The position numbers were made by a program, and so were the translations under genes. Shown piece after piece: positions 27,212-35,019 of a DNA stretch of 64,000 bases. The stretch is from assembly GCF_011059185.1 (NCBI RefSeq), contig NZ_JAALFE010000008.1, positions 115,612-179,611 on the forward strand, in the 5' to 3' direction. The stretch comes from Paragemmobacter kunshanensis (lineage in GTDB: Bacteria; Pseudomonadota; Alphaproteobacteria; Rhodobacterales; Rhodobacteraceae). Below the pieces are notes generated by a model. It saw only the letters and a list, made by a program, of their open reading frames with translations. It searched no databases and was not told the origin of the DNA. Positions within the stretch are counted from its first letter, which is position 1, and each line of letters starts with the position of its first letter.

Positions 27212-27913
27212 TCAATCCGGCTGCAGCAAGTATCCCTCGCCCCGCACCGTCTGCAAATAGCGCGGCACCTTCGGATCATCCTCGATCTTGCGCCGCAGGC
27301 GCGTGATCTGCACATCCACCGCCCGCTCCTGCGCGCCGCCCTCGTCGCGGCCCAGATCGCCGGCCAGCCTGTCGCGGCTGATCGCCTGCCCGGGCTGCGC
27401 CGCGAAGATCCGCATCAGCGCGGCCTCGGTCGCCGTCAGGCGCACCAGATCCGTCCCGCGCCACAACTCGCCCCGATCCATGTCATAGCGCACCGGCCCC
27501 AGATGCAGCACCTTCGGCGCCTGCTGGGCGGGTTGCGCCTGGGGCACGCGCCGCAGGATGGCGTTGATCCGCAGCAGCAACTCCTTCGGCTCGAACGGTT
27601 TCACCAGATAGTCGTCCGCCCCGGCCTCCAGCCCCTCGATCCGGTTCTGCGTCTCGCCCCGCGCGGTCAGCAGCAGGATCGGCACCGCCATCCGCCCGCG
27701 CAATTCCCGCGTCAGCATGATGCCGTCCTCGCCCGGCATCATCACATCCAGCACGATCATGTCGAATTCCAGGCCCGCCAGCAGCCGCCGCGCCTGCGCG
27801 GCATCGCGCGCCACCGTCACCAGATAGCCGCTGCGCATCAGGAACTTCTGCAAGAGCCCCCGGATGCGTTCGTCGTCATCGACGACCAGAAGATGTGCCT
27901 GCGGTTCCGTCAT
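27212..27913 (-). CDS. petR: OmpR-family response regulator, PetR-like
   Basis: A 233-aa protein with a receiver domain (residues 5-120) carrying DDDERIRGLLQKFL, phospho-acceptor Asp in DMIVLDVMMPGEDG, LLTARGE and the KPFEPKELLLRI lysine. A winged-helix DNA-binding domain follows (about 137-230; TATEAALMRIFAAQPGQAISRDRL, VDVQITRLRRKIEDDPKVPRYLQTVRGEGY). In Rhodobacter capsulatus PetR is needed for respiratory and photosynthetic growth and its gene lies by the bc1 operon together with petP. Here it overlaps a petP-like gene by 4 bp but petABC is 18 kb away. No histidine kinase gene is adjacent. Confidence 0.85.
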   Translation of the reverse strand: MTEPQAHLLVVDDDERIRGLLQKFLMRSGYLVTVARDAAQARRLLAGLEFDMIVLDVMMPGEDGIMLTRELRGRMAVPILLLTARGETQNRIEGLEAGADDYLVKPFEPKELLLRINAILRRVPQAQPAQQAPKVLHLGPVRYDMDRGELWRGTDLVRLTATEAALMRIFAAQPGQAISRDRLAGDLGRDEGGAQERAVDVQITRLRRKIEDDPKVPRYLQTVRGEGYLLQPD

Positions 27914-28410
27914 TTTTCCCCCTCGCGCAGCGATTGATACTGCCGCCGCATCTCCGGGTCCATCATCGCTTCCAGCACCGTGCGAAACCCCTGCACCGCC
28001 GCTGGCCCCGCTGCGCGATAGGCCGCCCGCATCCGCGCCCGCTGCGCATCCGACAATTGCCGCTCCAGATCCTGCCCCTTGGCCGTCAGATGCAGGTTGC
28101 GCTCGCGCTTGTCGGTCTTTCCCACCCGCGCCTCCACCAGCCCATCCTCGATCAGCGTCCGCAGCACCCGGTTCAGGCTCTGCTTCGTCACCCCCAGGAT
28201 GCCCAGCAGGTTCGATACCGTCGTCCCGGGCGAGCGATGGATGAAATGGATCGCCCGGTGATGCGCGCGCCCGTAATCCATCCCCTCCAGGATCCGGTCC
28301 GGATCGGCCGTGAAGCCGCGATAGGCGAAGAACATCGCCTCGATCCCCTTGCGCAACTGCTCGTCGGTCAGGAACAGCAGGCTTTCCCCGCCCGTGGTGC
28401 TTTCGGCCAT
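27910..28410 (-). CDS. petP: MarR-family transcriptional regulator, PetP-like
   Basis: A 166-aa winged-helix regulator. The core helix-turn-helix is TTVSNLLGILGVTKQSLNRVLRTLIEDGLVEARVGKTDKRERNLHLT. The N-terminus (LLFLTDEQLRKGIEAMFFAYRGF) and coupling to an OmpR-type regulator match the rhodobacterial PetP-PetR pair. The ATG at 28410 was preferred over the ATG at 28416 because GAGGAG is eight bases upstream of the former but nearly touches the latter. It is divergent from ilvE across a 149-bp region. Confidence 0.85.
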   Translation of the reverse strand: MAESTTGGESLLFLTDEQLRKGIEAMFFAYRGFTADPDRILEGMDYGRAHHRAIHFIHRSPGTTVSNLLGILGVTKQSLNRVLRTLIEDGLVEARVGKTDKRERNLHLTAKGQDLERQLSDAQRARMRAAYRAAGPAAVQGFRTVLEAMMDPEMRRQYQSLREGEK

Positions 28411-28559
28411 CGGCATTCTCCTCGTCACCCCGAATTTACGTCAGCCTTGTTGACTTTCCAAGAACCAACTGTTAGCTGAAACCCGGTTTGACGCAACTTT
28501 ATGTCCGATGTGGACCTAAACAGCGCAACATTCGCAAATTCTGCCCTTGGGAGTGGGAC

Positions 28560-29426
28560 ATGACTGGCTATGACGATCGTGACGGGTTCATCTGGATGGA
28601 TGGCAAGCTGGTGGATTGGCGCGGCGCCAATGTCCATATCCTGACCCACGCCCTCCACTATGCCAGCGCCGTCTTCGAAGGCGAACGCTGCTACAATGGC
28701 AAGATCTTCAAATCCACCGAACATTCCGAACGTCTGCGCAAGTCGGGCGAATTGCTCGACATGCCGCTGCCCTTCTCGGTGGAAGAGATCAACGCCGCCA
28801 AGGAGGCGGTGCTGAAGGCCAACAACCTGACCGATGCCTATGTGCGCGCCATCGCCTGGCGCGGCGCGGGCGAGGATATGGGCGTGGCAAGCAAGCGCAA
28901 CCCGATCCGCCTTGCCGTGGCCTGCTGGTCCTGGGGCAATTACTATGGCGACGCGAAATTCAAGGGCGCGAAACTCGACATCGCGAAATGGAAGCGCCCC
29001 TCGCCCGAAACCATCCCCCATGCCGCCAAGGCCGCTGGCCTTTACATGATCTGCACCATGTCCAAACACGCGGCCGAGGCGAAGGGCTGCTCCGACGCCA
29101 TGATGTTCGACTATCGCGGCTACGTGGCCGAGGCGACGGGGGCGAACATCTTCTTCGTCAAGGATGGCGAAGTGCATACGCCGATCCCGGACGCGATCCT
29201 GAACGGCATCACCCGGCAAACCGTCATCGGCATGCTCAAGGACATGCAGATCAAGGTCCACGAACGCCGCATCGAAGCGTCCGAGCTTGAAGGCTTCCAG
29301 CAGTGCTTCCTCACCGGCACCGCGGCCGAGGTCACGCCCGTCGGCCAGATCGGCGACTACAATTTCGAAGTGGGTGATCTGACCAAGCGCATCGCGACCG
29401 AATACGAAAAGCTCGTCCGCGCCTGA
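28560..29426 (+). CDS. ilvE: branched-chain amino acid aminotransferase
   Basis: A 288-aa class IV PLP aminotransferase catalysing the last step of Ile, Leu and Val synthesis. Motifs: VHILTHALHYASAVFEGERCYNG at the N-terminus, the PLP lysine in LTDAYVRAIAWRG...SKHAAEAKGCSDAMMFD region, YVAEATGANIFFVKDGEVHTP and FLTGTAAEVTPV. The ATG at 28560 follows GGGAGTGGGAC and gives the standard MTGYDDRDGFIWMDGKLVDW start. It is divergent from petP and ends at a strong hairpin. Confidence 0.97.
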   Translation: MTGYDDRDGFIWMDGKLVDWRGANVHILTHALHYASAVFEGERCYNGKIFKSTEHSERLRKSGELLDMPLPFSVEEINAAKEAVLKANNLTDAYVRAIAWRGAGEDMGVASKRNPIRLAVACWSWGNYYGDAKFKGAKLDIAKWKRPSPETIPHAAKAAGLYMICTMSKHAAEAKGCSDAMMFDYRGYVAEATGANIFFVKDGEVHTPIPDAILNGITRQTVIGMLKDMQIKVHERRIEASELEGFQQCFLTGTAAEVTPVGQIGDYNFEVGDLTKRIATEYEKLVRA

Positions 29427-29441
29427 TTGCGGGCCAACACC

Positions 29442-29924
29442 TCAGCCGCAGGCGTCAAGCCTGCGGCACCAGGGCGAAGGCGGCGCGCGCGACCTTCGCC
29501 AGTCGCCCCTGATCGCAAGTTCGGCCCACTGCGAGAGGACCCCTTTCGTCCCGCGATGGCCCGCTTCCGGCATTGGCAGGCGTTGCTTGCCGCCTGGGCT
29601 ATCTGCGCTGATCCGTCCGGGCTTTGCCGGATCCCCTTCCACAAGACTGATCATCAGAACGGGCAAACCGGCACCGGGCGCCAGGCCCAGAACCGCTCGC
29701 AGCCGCCGGACCAGCGCCAGCACGCCGCGACCATCCGGCGCGCGTGCGCCCTTGCGTAACCTGACAGAGATCCGCATCGCCGTCAGATCGGTTCCAGCGC
29801 CACCCGCGACCGACAGGTCGACGACGTCGCGCGCCTTCACGAACCGCCGCAGGACGCGCCGCACCTTTGCCGCAAGGCCCGTCTGGGGATGTCGTCCGTC
29901 CTCCTGCTGCATCGCCCGCTCCAT
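29442..29924 (-). CDS. doubtful hypothetical protein
   Basis: A 160-aa open frame on the minus strand, 43 bp downstream of the pentein hydrolase gene. The first about 100 residues (VRRVLRRFVKARDVVDLSVAG, MRISVRLRKGARAPDGRG) use GC-ending codons as real genes here do. The last third runs through two hairpins, including the ilvE terminator at 29445-29467, and reads like non-coding sequence. It may be a decayed or shorter gene. I recognise no domain and list it mainly because the 540-bp gap between ilvE and 29968 otherwise holds no gene. Confidence 0.3.
   Translation of the reverse strand: MERAMQQEDGRHPQTGLAAKVRRVLRRFVKARDVVDLSVAGGAGTDLTAMRISVRLRKGARAPDGRGVLALVRRLRAVLGLAPGAGLPVLMISLVEGDPAKPGRISADSPGGKQRLPMPEAGHRGTKGVLSQWAELAIRGDWRRSRAPPSPWCRRLDACG
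29445..29467 (+). terminator. hairpin terminator of ilvE
   Basis: Perfect 9-bp stem GCCGCAGGC/GCCTGCGGC with loop GTCAA, beginning 18 bp after the ilvE stop. No long T-run follows. A second hairpin with arms GGCGAAGG/CCTTCGCC lies at about 29474-29501. Confidence 0.6.
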
Positions 29925-29967
29925 CGCTTCGATGGGGCAGTTTGCGGCAGAACCCTTGCGATCCGGT

Positions 29968-30966
29968 TTACAGCGGATCCCGGATCAGCGGCGTTGTCGA
30001 ACAATGCAACCCGCCGCCATTCTTCTGCACCTCGGCATAGGGGATCGTCACCCATGTCACCCCGGCCGCCGCCAGCCGGTCCAGCGTGCGGTTCGTTGCG
30101 CCTTCGGGCATCAGCACGCGCCCCGGCGCGATGGCCAGCGAATTGACGATCCAGCCATTGTCCGCCGGGTCCGTCTCGATCCAGCGGATGCCTCGCGCCT
30201 TCAGGTCCTCGAGGAACGAATAGGGCAGCCCCATCGGATTGAGGATTGCCAGATCCCGGTCGATCATCAGGAAGCTGACATCCAGATGGATGTCATAGCC
30301 CACCAGATCGACGATCAGCAGCTCCACCCCCTGTCGCGCCAGCACCTCGCGCACCTGTTCCGCCCCGTCGCGGTTCACCCGCACCCCAACGCCGATGGCG
30401 CAGGTCCGCGGGTTCAGCCAGGCGAAGCTTCCCCCCTCCATCACCCCCGTCCCGTTGATCGTGCGCAGGATCGGGATGCCCAGCCGGCCCAGCGTGCGGG
30501 TGATCGCCAGCTCCTCGCCCCGGCGGATGCGCGCGCCCATCCGGCAGATGATCGCCCCTCCCTTCACCATGATCAGCGGATCGCGGGTATAGACCTGCTT
30601 CAGCCGGTTTCCGGCATCCCCATCCACATGGTGAACGATCACCCCCTCAGCCTCCAGCGCCGCCACGAAATCGGCGTGCTGGCGCTGCATCAGCGGGATG
30701 TCGGGCGGGCTGTCCGATTGGTAATACCATCCCACCGCCGGATCCCCGAAGGACCCGATCTCGGGCAGGCGTTTCGCGGGATCCACCACCCCCATCTCCG
30801 GCCCCGGACGGTGCATCAGGATCTCGCGGATGCGACCCACGTCATTGTCGATCCCCCAGACCTTGCCCCAGGTCGCCGCCAGTTCGCCCGGATCTTCGAA
30901 TCCCGGTTCCGCGCCCGCGGCAAAGGTCTTGATCGTCTGGGTATAGATCCAGTGCGGATTGCTCAT
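29968..30966 (-). CDS. DDAH/arginine deiminase-superfamily (pentein) hydrolase
   Basis: A 332-aa guanidino-group-modifying enzyme. EILMHRPGPEMG near residues 48-60, IVHHVDGDAGNRLKQVYTRDPLIMVKGGAIICRMG (the Asp-rich guanidinium site), GTGVMEGGSFAWLN, GYDIHLDVSFLMID (catalytic His) and the C-terminal catalytic cysteine in NGGGLHCSTTPLIRD place it in the amidinotransferase/dimethylarginine hydrolase group. It may hydrolyse arginine, methylarginine or a related guanidino compound; the precise substrate is not determinable. The ATG at 30966 was chosen for the conserved MSNPHWIYTQTIKTF start. Confidence 0.85.
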   Translation of the reverse strand: MSNPHWIYTQTIKTFAAGAEPGFEDPGELAATWGKVWGIDNDVGRIREILMHRPGPEMGVVDPAKRLPEIGSFGDPAVGWYYQSDSPPDIPLMQRQHADFVAALEAEGVIVHHVDGDAGNRLKQVYTRDPLIMVKGGAIICRMGARIRRGEELAITRTLGRLGIPILRTINGTGVMEGGSFAWLNPRTCAIGVGVRVNRDGAEQVREVLARQGVELLIVDLVGYDIHLDVSFLMIDRDLAILNPMGLPYSFLEDLKARGIRWIETDPADNGWIVNSLAIAPGRVLMPEGATNRTLDRLAAAGVTWVTIPYAEVQKNGGGLHCSTTPLIRDPL

Positions 30967-31056
30967 GGCCGGCCCCTGATTGCTGTCACGGACCAGCCTA
31001 GGCGGCACCCCACAAGGCCGCAAGGCGGCTGTGGGGTGCAACTGGCAGGCGTCGCG

Positions 31057-31485
31057 TCAGGCGATCACCGTTTCCACGGTGATATTGCCCTTGGTCGCGT
31101 TGGAATAGGGGCAGATGAAATGCCCGCGCTCGGCGATCTTCTCTGCCACGGCCCGATCGACGCCCGGCAGGCTGACCACCAGCTTCACCTGCAACCCGAA
31201 CCCGCCATCCGACCGCGGCCCGATGCCCACATGGGCATTCACCGTGGCATTGTCCGGCACCGTGCCCAGCTTCTCACTGCTGGCCGCAAAGCGCATCGCG
31301 CCCAGATAGCAGGCCGCATAACCCACCGCGAACAGCTCTTCCGGGTTATGCCCCGCACCCGACCCGCCCAGTTCCTTGGGGCTGGTCATCGTGACAGTCA
31401 GCTTGCCATCCACCAGCTTGGCCACGCCATTGCGGCCGCCGCCGGTCGCCTGCGCCTCGGTCCAGTATTTCGGATCAACCGTCAT
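31057..31485 (-). CDS. ohr: organic hydroperoxide resistance protein (Ohr)
   Basis: A 142-aa OsmC/Ohr-family thiol peroxidase reducing organic hydroperoxides. The two catalytic cysteines are in GYAACYLGAMRF and RGHFICPYSNATKGN; GGRNGVAKLVDGKL and LGGSGAGHNPEELFAVGY are also typical of Ohr. A strong AGGAGG lies just before the ATG. It is divergent from ohrR, with tandem ATCG-N4-CGAT sites covering the transcription start region, so peroxide-induced derepression is expected. Confidence 0.97.
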   Translation of the reverse strand: MTVDPKYWTEAQATGGGRNGVAKLVDGKLTVTMTSPKELGGSGAGHNPEELFAVGYAACYLGAMRFAASSEKLGTVPDNATVNAHVGIGPRSDGGFGLQVKLVVSLPGVDRAVAEKIAERGHFICPYSNATKGNITVETVIA

Positions 31486-31501
31486 GTTCGCCCTCCTTTA
31501 A

Positions 31502-31528
31502 ATCGAATACGATTATATCGTGTGCGAT
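31502..31528 (-). promoter_or_regulatory. tandem OhrR operators at the ohr promoter
   Basis: Two 12-bp dyads of the form ATCG-N4-CGAT (31502-31513 and 31517-31528), with centres 15 bp apart, directly downstream of the ohr -10 box. The placement would block RNA polymerase. The sequence differs from the TACAATT-type OhrR boxes known in other bacteria; assignment to OhrR is by position and by recurrence at ohrR. Confidence 0.65.
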
Positions 31529-31529
31529 T

Positions 31530-31558
31530 AAACTACAGCCCTTCAGGCCCGATGTCAA
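31530..31558 (-). promoter_or_regulatory. ohr promoter
   Basis: Minus-strand TTGACA (31558-31553, perfect -35), a 17-bp spacer and TAGTTT (31535-31530) as -10. The predicted start near 31523 falls inside the tandem operator, giving a leader of about 38 nt. Confidence 0.65.
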
Positions 31559-31572
31559 TCGCTTGCGGTTCA

Positions 31573-31584
31573 ATCGCGCGCGAT
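31573..31584 (+). promoter_or_regulatory. third ATCG-N4-CGAT site, in front of ohrR
   Basis: ATCGCGCGCGAT, same dyad as the two ohr operators, centred 19 bp before the ohrR ATG. It would allow autoregulation. TATATC at 31584-31589 may be the ohrR -10, which would put the start within a few bases of the ATG; no Shine-Dalgarno is visible. Confidence 0.55.
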
Positions 31585-31597
31585 ATATCCTGCGACG

Positions 31598-32035
31598 ATG
31601 GACAAGCCGACCTGCCTCCCCCCTCCCCAGATGCTCTGCTTCGCGCTCTATTCGGCGGGTCATGCCATGCAGGCCGCCTACAAGCCGCTGCTCGATCCGC
31701 TGGGCCTGACCTATCCGCAATACCTCGCCCTTGCCGCGCTCTGGGACAGGGATGGCCAGACCGTTGGCCAGATCGGCAGCACCCTTCTTCTGGACAGCAA
31801 CACGCTGACGCCCTTGCTCAAACGTCTCGAACAAGGTGGCTGGATCGCCCGCCAGCGCAACACCGGCGACGAACGGCAAGTCCGCATCACCTTGACCGAG
31901 GCAGGGCGCGCCCTGCAGGAAAAGGCGGCCAGCGTGCCGCTCTGCTTTCTCGATCAGACAGGTCTCGCGCCGGATCAGGCGGCCGCCCTTCGTGACAGCC
32001 TCCTCGCCCTGCGCGACAGGCTCCGCCCGCGCTAG
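31598..32035 (+). CDS. ohrR: OhrR-type MarR-family peroxide-sensing repressor
   Basis: A 145-aa MarR-family regulator. The N-terminal MLCFALYSAGHAMQAAYKPLLDPLGLTYPQYLALAALW carries the reactive cysteine (residue 14) of the OhrR group. The winged helix is TVGQIGSTLLLDSNTLTPLLKRLEQGGWIARQRNTGDERQVRITLTEAG. A second cysteine (VPLCFLDQ, in the last helix region) could make this a two-Cys OhrR that forms an intersubunit disulfide. It is divergent from ohr and probably represses it and itself. Its stop overlaps a small convergent ORF by 4 bp. Confidence 0.95.
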   Translation: MDKPTCLPPPQMLCFALYSAGHAMQAAYKPLLDPLGLTYPQYLALAALWDRDGQTVGQIGSTLLLDSNTLTPLLKRLEQGGWIARQRNTGDERQVRITLTEAGRALQEKAASVPLCFLDQTGLAPDQAAALRDSLLALRDRLRPR

Positions 32036-32199
32036 GCGCTGCGCCCCCGGTCGATCCGCAGGAACTGCACCAGCCGCGACGGCCCGGCCCCGCCCCGCGG
32101 GCGATGCCATGTCTCGCGGGGGGTGCGGGCAAGGCGCAGGAACTGCTTCAGGCGGGCCCCGGTCGACGGGCTGCGCTTGTCGGCGAGATGCTTGCTCAT
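32032..32199 (-). CDS. small basic hypothetical protein
   Basis: A 55-aa ORF (begins MSKHLADKRSPSTGARLKQF, ends VQFLRIDRGRSA), very rich in Arg and Lys, so a nucleic-acid or ribosome contact is imaginable but unsupported. It is taken as real because of an excellent Shine-Dalgarno, GGGAGGA five bases before the ATG, and because it fills the gap between ohrR and queG. It converges with ohrR (stops overlap). I do not recognise a family. Confidence 0.5.
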   Translation of the reverse strand: MSKHLADKRSPSTGARLKQFLRLARTPRETWHRPRGGAGPSRLVQFLRIDRGRSA

Positions 32200-32309
32200 G
32201 TCATCCTCCCAAGACTGACGGAGGATCAGGCTAACATCGAATCGCGCCATCCCAAAATGCCGAAAGCCCACCCATCCGTCCGTCTGCCCCGCACCGCCGA
32301 GGCGGCACC

Positions 32310-33338
32310 TCAGCGCAGGCGGTCCACCGCCCATCGCGCGGCATCCGCCACGGCGGCATCGGGATCCTCAAGCAGCCCGGCCGCAACCGGGCGCAATCGG
32401 GGCAGCCCGGAATTGCCGATGGCATAAAGCACATTGCGGATGAACCTGTCCCGCCCGATCCGCTTGATCGGGCTGCCGGCAAAGCGCGCGCGAAACCCCG
32501 CATCGTCCAACCCCGTCAATTCCGCAAGCTCCGGCGCGCCGACGCGCGGCTGATAGCCGATCTCCGTTGCCGCCTGCGCGAACTTGTTCCACGGGCAGAC
32601 GGCAAGGCAATCATCACAGCCATAGATCCGGTTGCCCATCAGGGGCCGCAGCGCCACATCCACCGGCCCGCGATGTTCGATCGTCAGATAGGAAATGCAG
32701 CGCCGCGCATCCAGCTGATAGGGCGCGGGGAAAGCCCCGGTGGGGCAGATGTCCAGACAGGCGGTGCAACTGCCGCAATGGCTGACCTCTGGCGCATCCT
32801 TGGGCAGGTCCAGCGTGGTGAAGATCGCGCCAAGGAAGAACCAGTTGCCAAGGCCCCGCGACAGCAGATTGGTATGCTTGCCCTGCCAGCCCAGCCCCGC
32901 CGCCTGCGCCAAGGGCTTTTCCATCACCGGCGCCGTATCGACGAAAACCTTGATCGCCGCCCCGTCCCCCGCCTGATCCAGAAGCCAGCGCCCCAGCCGC
33001 TTCAGCCGCCGCTTGACCAGATCGTGGTAATCCTTCCCCTGTGCATAGACGCTGATCGCCGCGAGGCCAGGCTGTTCCAGCACCGCCAGCGGGTCCTCCT
33101 TGGGCGTATAGGGCTCGGCCAGCATGATGACCGACCGCGCCTCAGGCCAGAGCGCGGCGGCACTCCCCCGCCACTCCGTCCGTTCCGCCAGCCAGCCCAT
33201 CTGCCCATGCCGCCCGTCATTCAGAAAGGCAGCCAGCCGCGCCGCCGCCTCGGGCACCGCATCCGGCGCGCAGATGCCCAGCGCGGCGAACCCCTCGATA
33301 CGGGCCTGCGCCTCCAATCTGGTCCTCAGATCATGCAT
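32310..33338 (-). CDS. queG: epoxyqueuosine reductase
   Basis: A 342-aa cobalamin-dependent iron-sulfur enzyme making queuosine from epoxyqueuosine in tRNA. The N-terminal half contains [16 protein letters not shown] and [16 protein letters not shown]. The two 4Fe-4S motifs are [18 protein letters not shown] and [15 protein letters not shown], and the segment [15 protein letters not shown] is diagnostic. A HEAT-like tail ([17 protein letters not shown]) follows. The ATG at 33338 gives the family start; the frame is open further upstream into the GST gene but without homology. Confidence 0.96.
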   Translation of the reverse strand: MHDLRTRLEAQARIEGFAALGICAPDAVPEAAARLAAFLNDGRHGQMGWLAERTEWRGSAAALWPEARSVIMLAEPYTPKEDPLAVLEQPGLAAISVYAQGKDYHDLVKRRLKRLGRWLLDQAGDGAAIKVFVDTAPVMEKPLAQAAGLGWQGKHTNLLSRGLGNWFFLGAIFTTLDLPKDAPEVSHCGSCTACLDICPTGAFPAPYQLDARRCISYLTIEHRGPVDVALRPLMGNRIYGCDDCLAVCPWNKFAQAATEIGYQPRVGAPELAELTGLDDAGFRARFAGSPIKRIGRDRFIRNVLYAIGNSGLPRLRPVAAGLLEDPDAAVADAARWAVDRLR

Positions 33339-33388
33339 CTTCGTCTCGGCCCAAATACCCACTGATCCGGACGCCCCGCGCGCTGCGG

Positions 33389-34054
33389 TCAGAAATCCAG
33401 ATCCGCGTAATGCTGGGGCGGCGGGAAGCCCGGCACCTGATCGGCCAGCAACGTGCGGAAGCAGGGGCGCGACTTCACCTTCGCATACCAGTCCTTCACG
33501 GCAGCCGACCGGTTCCAATCCACATCCGAGATATAGTCGAGGCAGGACAGATGCGCCGCAGCCGTCAGATCGGCCAGCGTCATCACATCCCCGGCCAGCC
33601 AGCGCCGCTGATCCAGCAGCCAGCCCATGTAATCGAGGTGATACTTGATCCGGCTCGCCCCGAATTTCACGTTCTTGCTGTCCGGATAGCCCTGACCCAT
33701 CACCTTCTTGTTCACCCGCTCATAAAGCAGCTTCGACGTCACTTCCTCATGGAACTTGTCGTCGAACCACGCGCAGAGGCGGCGCACCTCATACCGGGCC
33801 TCGGGATCGCGCGGCATGAGTTGCGGCGTCGGAACCGATTCCTCCAGATACTCGCAGATCGCCTGGCTTTCCGACATCACCCGATTGTCCCAGCGCAGCA
33901 CAGGCACCTTCCCCGCCGGATTGCGGCGCAGGAAATCGGGCGAGGGTTCCCAATAGCGCTCCTCCACCAGTTCCACCTCCAGCCGCTTTTCGGCCAGCGT
34001 CAGGCGGACCTTGCGGCAATAGGGCGACAGCGGAAAATGATAGAGTCGGATCAT
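33389..34054 (-). CDS. glutathione S-transferase family protein
   Basis: A 221-aa protein with an N-terminal thioredoxin-like GST domain ([62 protein letters not shown], containing the cis-Pro and SES glutathione site) and a helical C-terminal domain ([36 protein letters not shown]). The SPYC motif suggests a Cys/Ser-type catalytic residue near position 11-13. The substrate is unknown. It lies 50 bp upstream of queG on the same strand. Confidence 0.93.
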   Translation of the reverse strand: MIRLYHFPLSPYCRKVRLTLAEKRLEVELVEERYWEPSPDFLRRNPAGKVPVLRWDNRVMSESQAICEYLEESVPTPQLMPRDPEARYEVRRLCAWFDDKFHEEVTSKLLYERVNKKVMGQGYPDSKNVKFGASRIKYHLDYMGWLLDQRRWLAGDVMTLADLTAAAHLSCLDYISDVDWNRSAAVKDWYAKVKSRPCFRTLLADQVPGFPPPQHYADLDF

Positions 34055-34128
34055 CTGGATCGGGCTTCCCGACAGGGCATGTAACGGTCAGATGTCTCTT
34101 GCCCCGTCAGGGGGCGGAATTCAACGGT

Positions 34129-34866
34129 TCATTCCTGAAAACAGCCGGCCCGCCCATCAGCGGCAATGGTTTCCGCCCCCGAAAGGATCGCACGCGTGCG
34201 CGACCTGACAAAGTTCGAAGGATTCGAGGCCGACCTTCCCTTCGGATCCGGCAGCACCGCAGCCAGCCTTGCCGCCTGCGTCGCCGTCAGGTCGCGCGCA
34301 TCCACCCCGAAATGATGCTGCGCCGCCGCCTGCACGCCAAAGACGCCCTCGCCGAATTCCGCCACGTTCAGATAGACCTCGAGGATCCGCCGCTTCGTCC
34401 AGACGGTTTCCACCACCGGGGTCAGAAGCCCCTCCAGCGCCTTGCGCAACCAGGATCGGCCATGCCACAGGAAGACGTTCTTCACCATCTGCTGGCTGAT
34501 GGTCGAAGCGCCGCGGTTCGATCCCTCTGCCACCGCTTCGCGGATGGCCGCCATGTCGAACCCCCAATGCAGGCAGAAATTCGCATCCTCCGCCGCCACG
34601 GCAGACCGTGCCATGACGGGGGCGATCTCTTCCATCGGAACCCAGTCCTTCTCGATCCCGCCCAAACGCGCCGTCTCGCCAAGCTGGTAAAGGTTGATGG
34701 GGGGCGGCAGGAAGGAAAAGAGAAGGATCAGCACCCCGAAGGCAGCGGCGATGCCGCCTGCAATACGCCCGGCCCAGCGCAGGGCGCGCCGCTTCAGCGG
34801 CGCCTGCGCCTTGGGCCCGGCCGTCTTGCGTGGCTTTCGTGTCGTCTTCTCGGGGCTGTCGGTCAT
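34129..34866 (-). CDS. mtgA: monofunctional biosynthetic peptidoglycan transglycosylase
   Basis: A 245-aa GT51 enzyme polymerising lipid II. A basic cytoplasmic N-terminus (TTRKPRKTAGPKAQAPLKRR) precedes one membrane anchor (about 32-52). The GT51 motifs are SAVAAEDANFCLHWGFD (catalytic Glu), GASTISQQMVKNVFLWHGRSWLRK, RRILEVYLNVAEFGEGVFGVQAAAQHHFG and LAAVLPDPKGRSASNPS. It has no transpeptidase domain, hence monofunctional. The ATG at 34866 is preferred to an in-frame upstream start. The gap to gltB holds palindromic hairpins. Confidence 0.96.
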   Translation of the reverse strand: MTDSPEKTTRKPRKTAGPKAQAPLKRRALRWAGRIAGGIAAAFGVLILLFSFLPPPINLYQLGETARLGGIEKDWVPMEEIAPVMARSAVAAEDANFCLHWGFDMAAIREAVAEGSNRGASTISQQMVKNVFLWHGRSWLRKALEGLLTPVVETVWTKRRILEVYLNVAEFGEGVFGVQAAAQHHFGVDARDLTATQAARLAAVLPDPKGRSASNPSNFVRSRTRAILSGAETIAADGRAGCFQE

Positions 34867-34946
34867 CGCGGGACAATAGCCATGCACTGGGTGGCCGGGT
34901 CAAGGCAGGCCGCACCACTGCCGCGCCTGCGTTTCCCCGCGCCCAC

Positions 34947-34965
34947 GATTTTCCTGCGAAAAATC
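34947..34965. repeat. A/T-rich hairpin repeat, cluster 1
   Basis: GATTTTC-CTGC-GAAAAATC, a near-perfect palindrome with one extra A, seven bases from the composite hairpin at 34972-35013 that contains a second such palindrome. It belongs to the same type as the elements at 45432-45500 and 49313-49432. Confidence 0.6.
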
Positions 34966-34971
34966 AGGCGC

Positions 34972-35013
34972 GGCGGCCCCTGAATTTTCGCATGAAAATT
35001 CGTTGGGGCCGCC
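34972..35013 (-). terminator. composite two-tier hairpin after gltB
   Basis: The outer stem GGCGGCCCC/GGGGCCGCC (34972-34980 with 35005-35013) encloses an inner perfect palindrome GAATTTTC-GCAT-GAAAATTC (34982-35001). It starts six bases after the gltB stop codon on the minus strand, so it is probably the gltB terminator built around a repeat element. Confidence 0.6.
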
Positions 35014-35019
35014 CTTGCC

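Noticed and set aside
29427..29759. Plus-strand frame directly after ilvE
   Set aside because: It begins without a ribosome site, runs through the ilvE hairpin and has Arg/Gln/Pro-rich composition typical of a non-coding frame.
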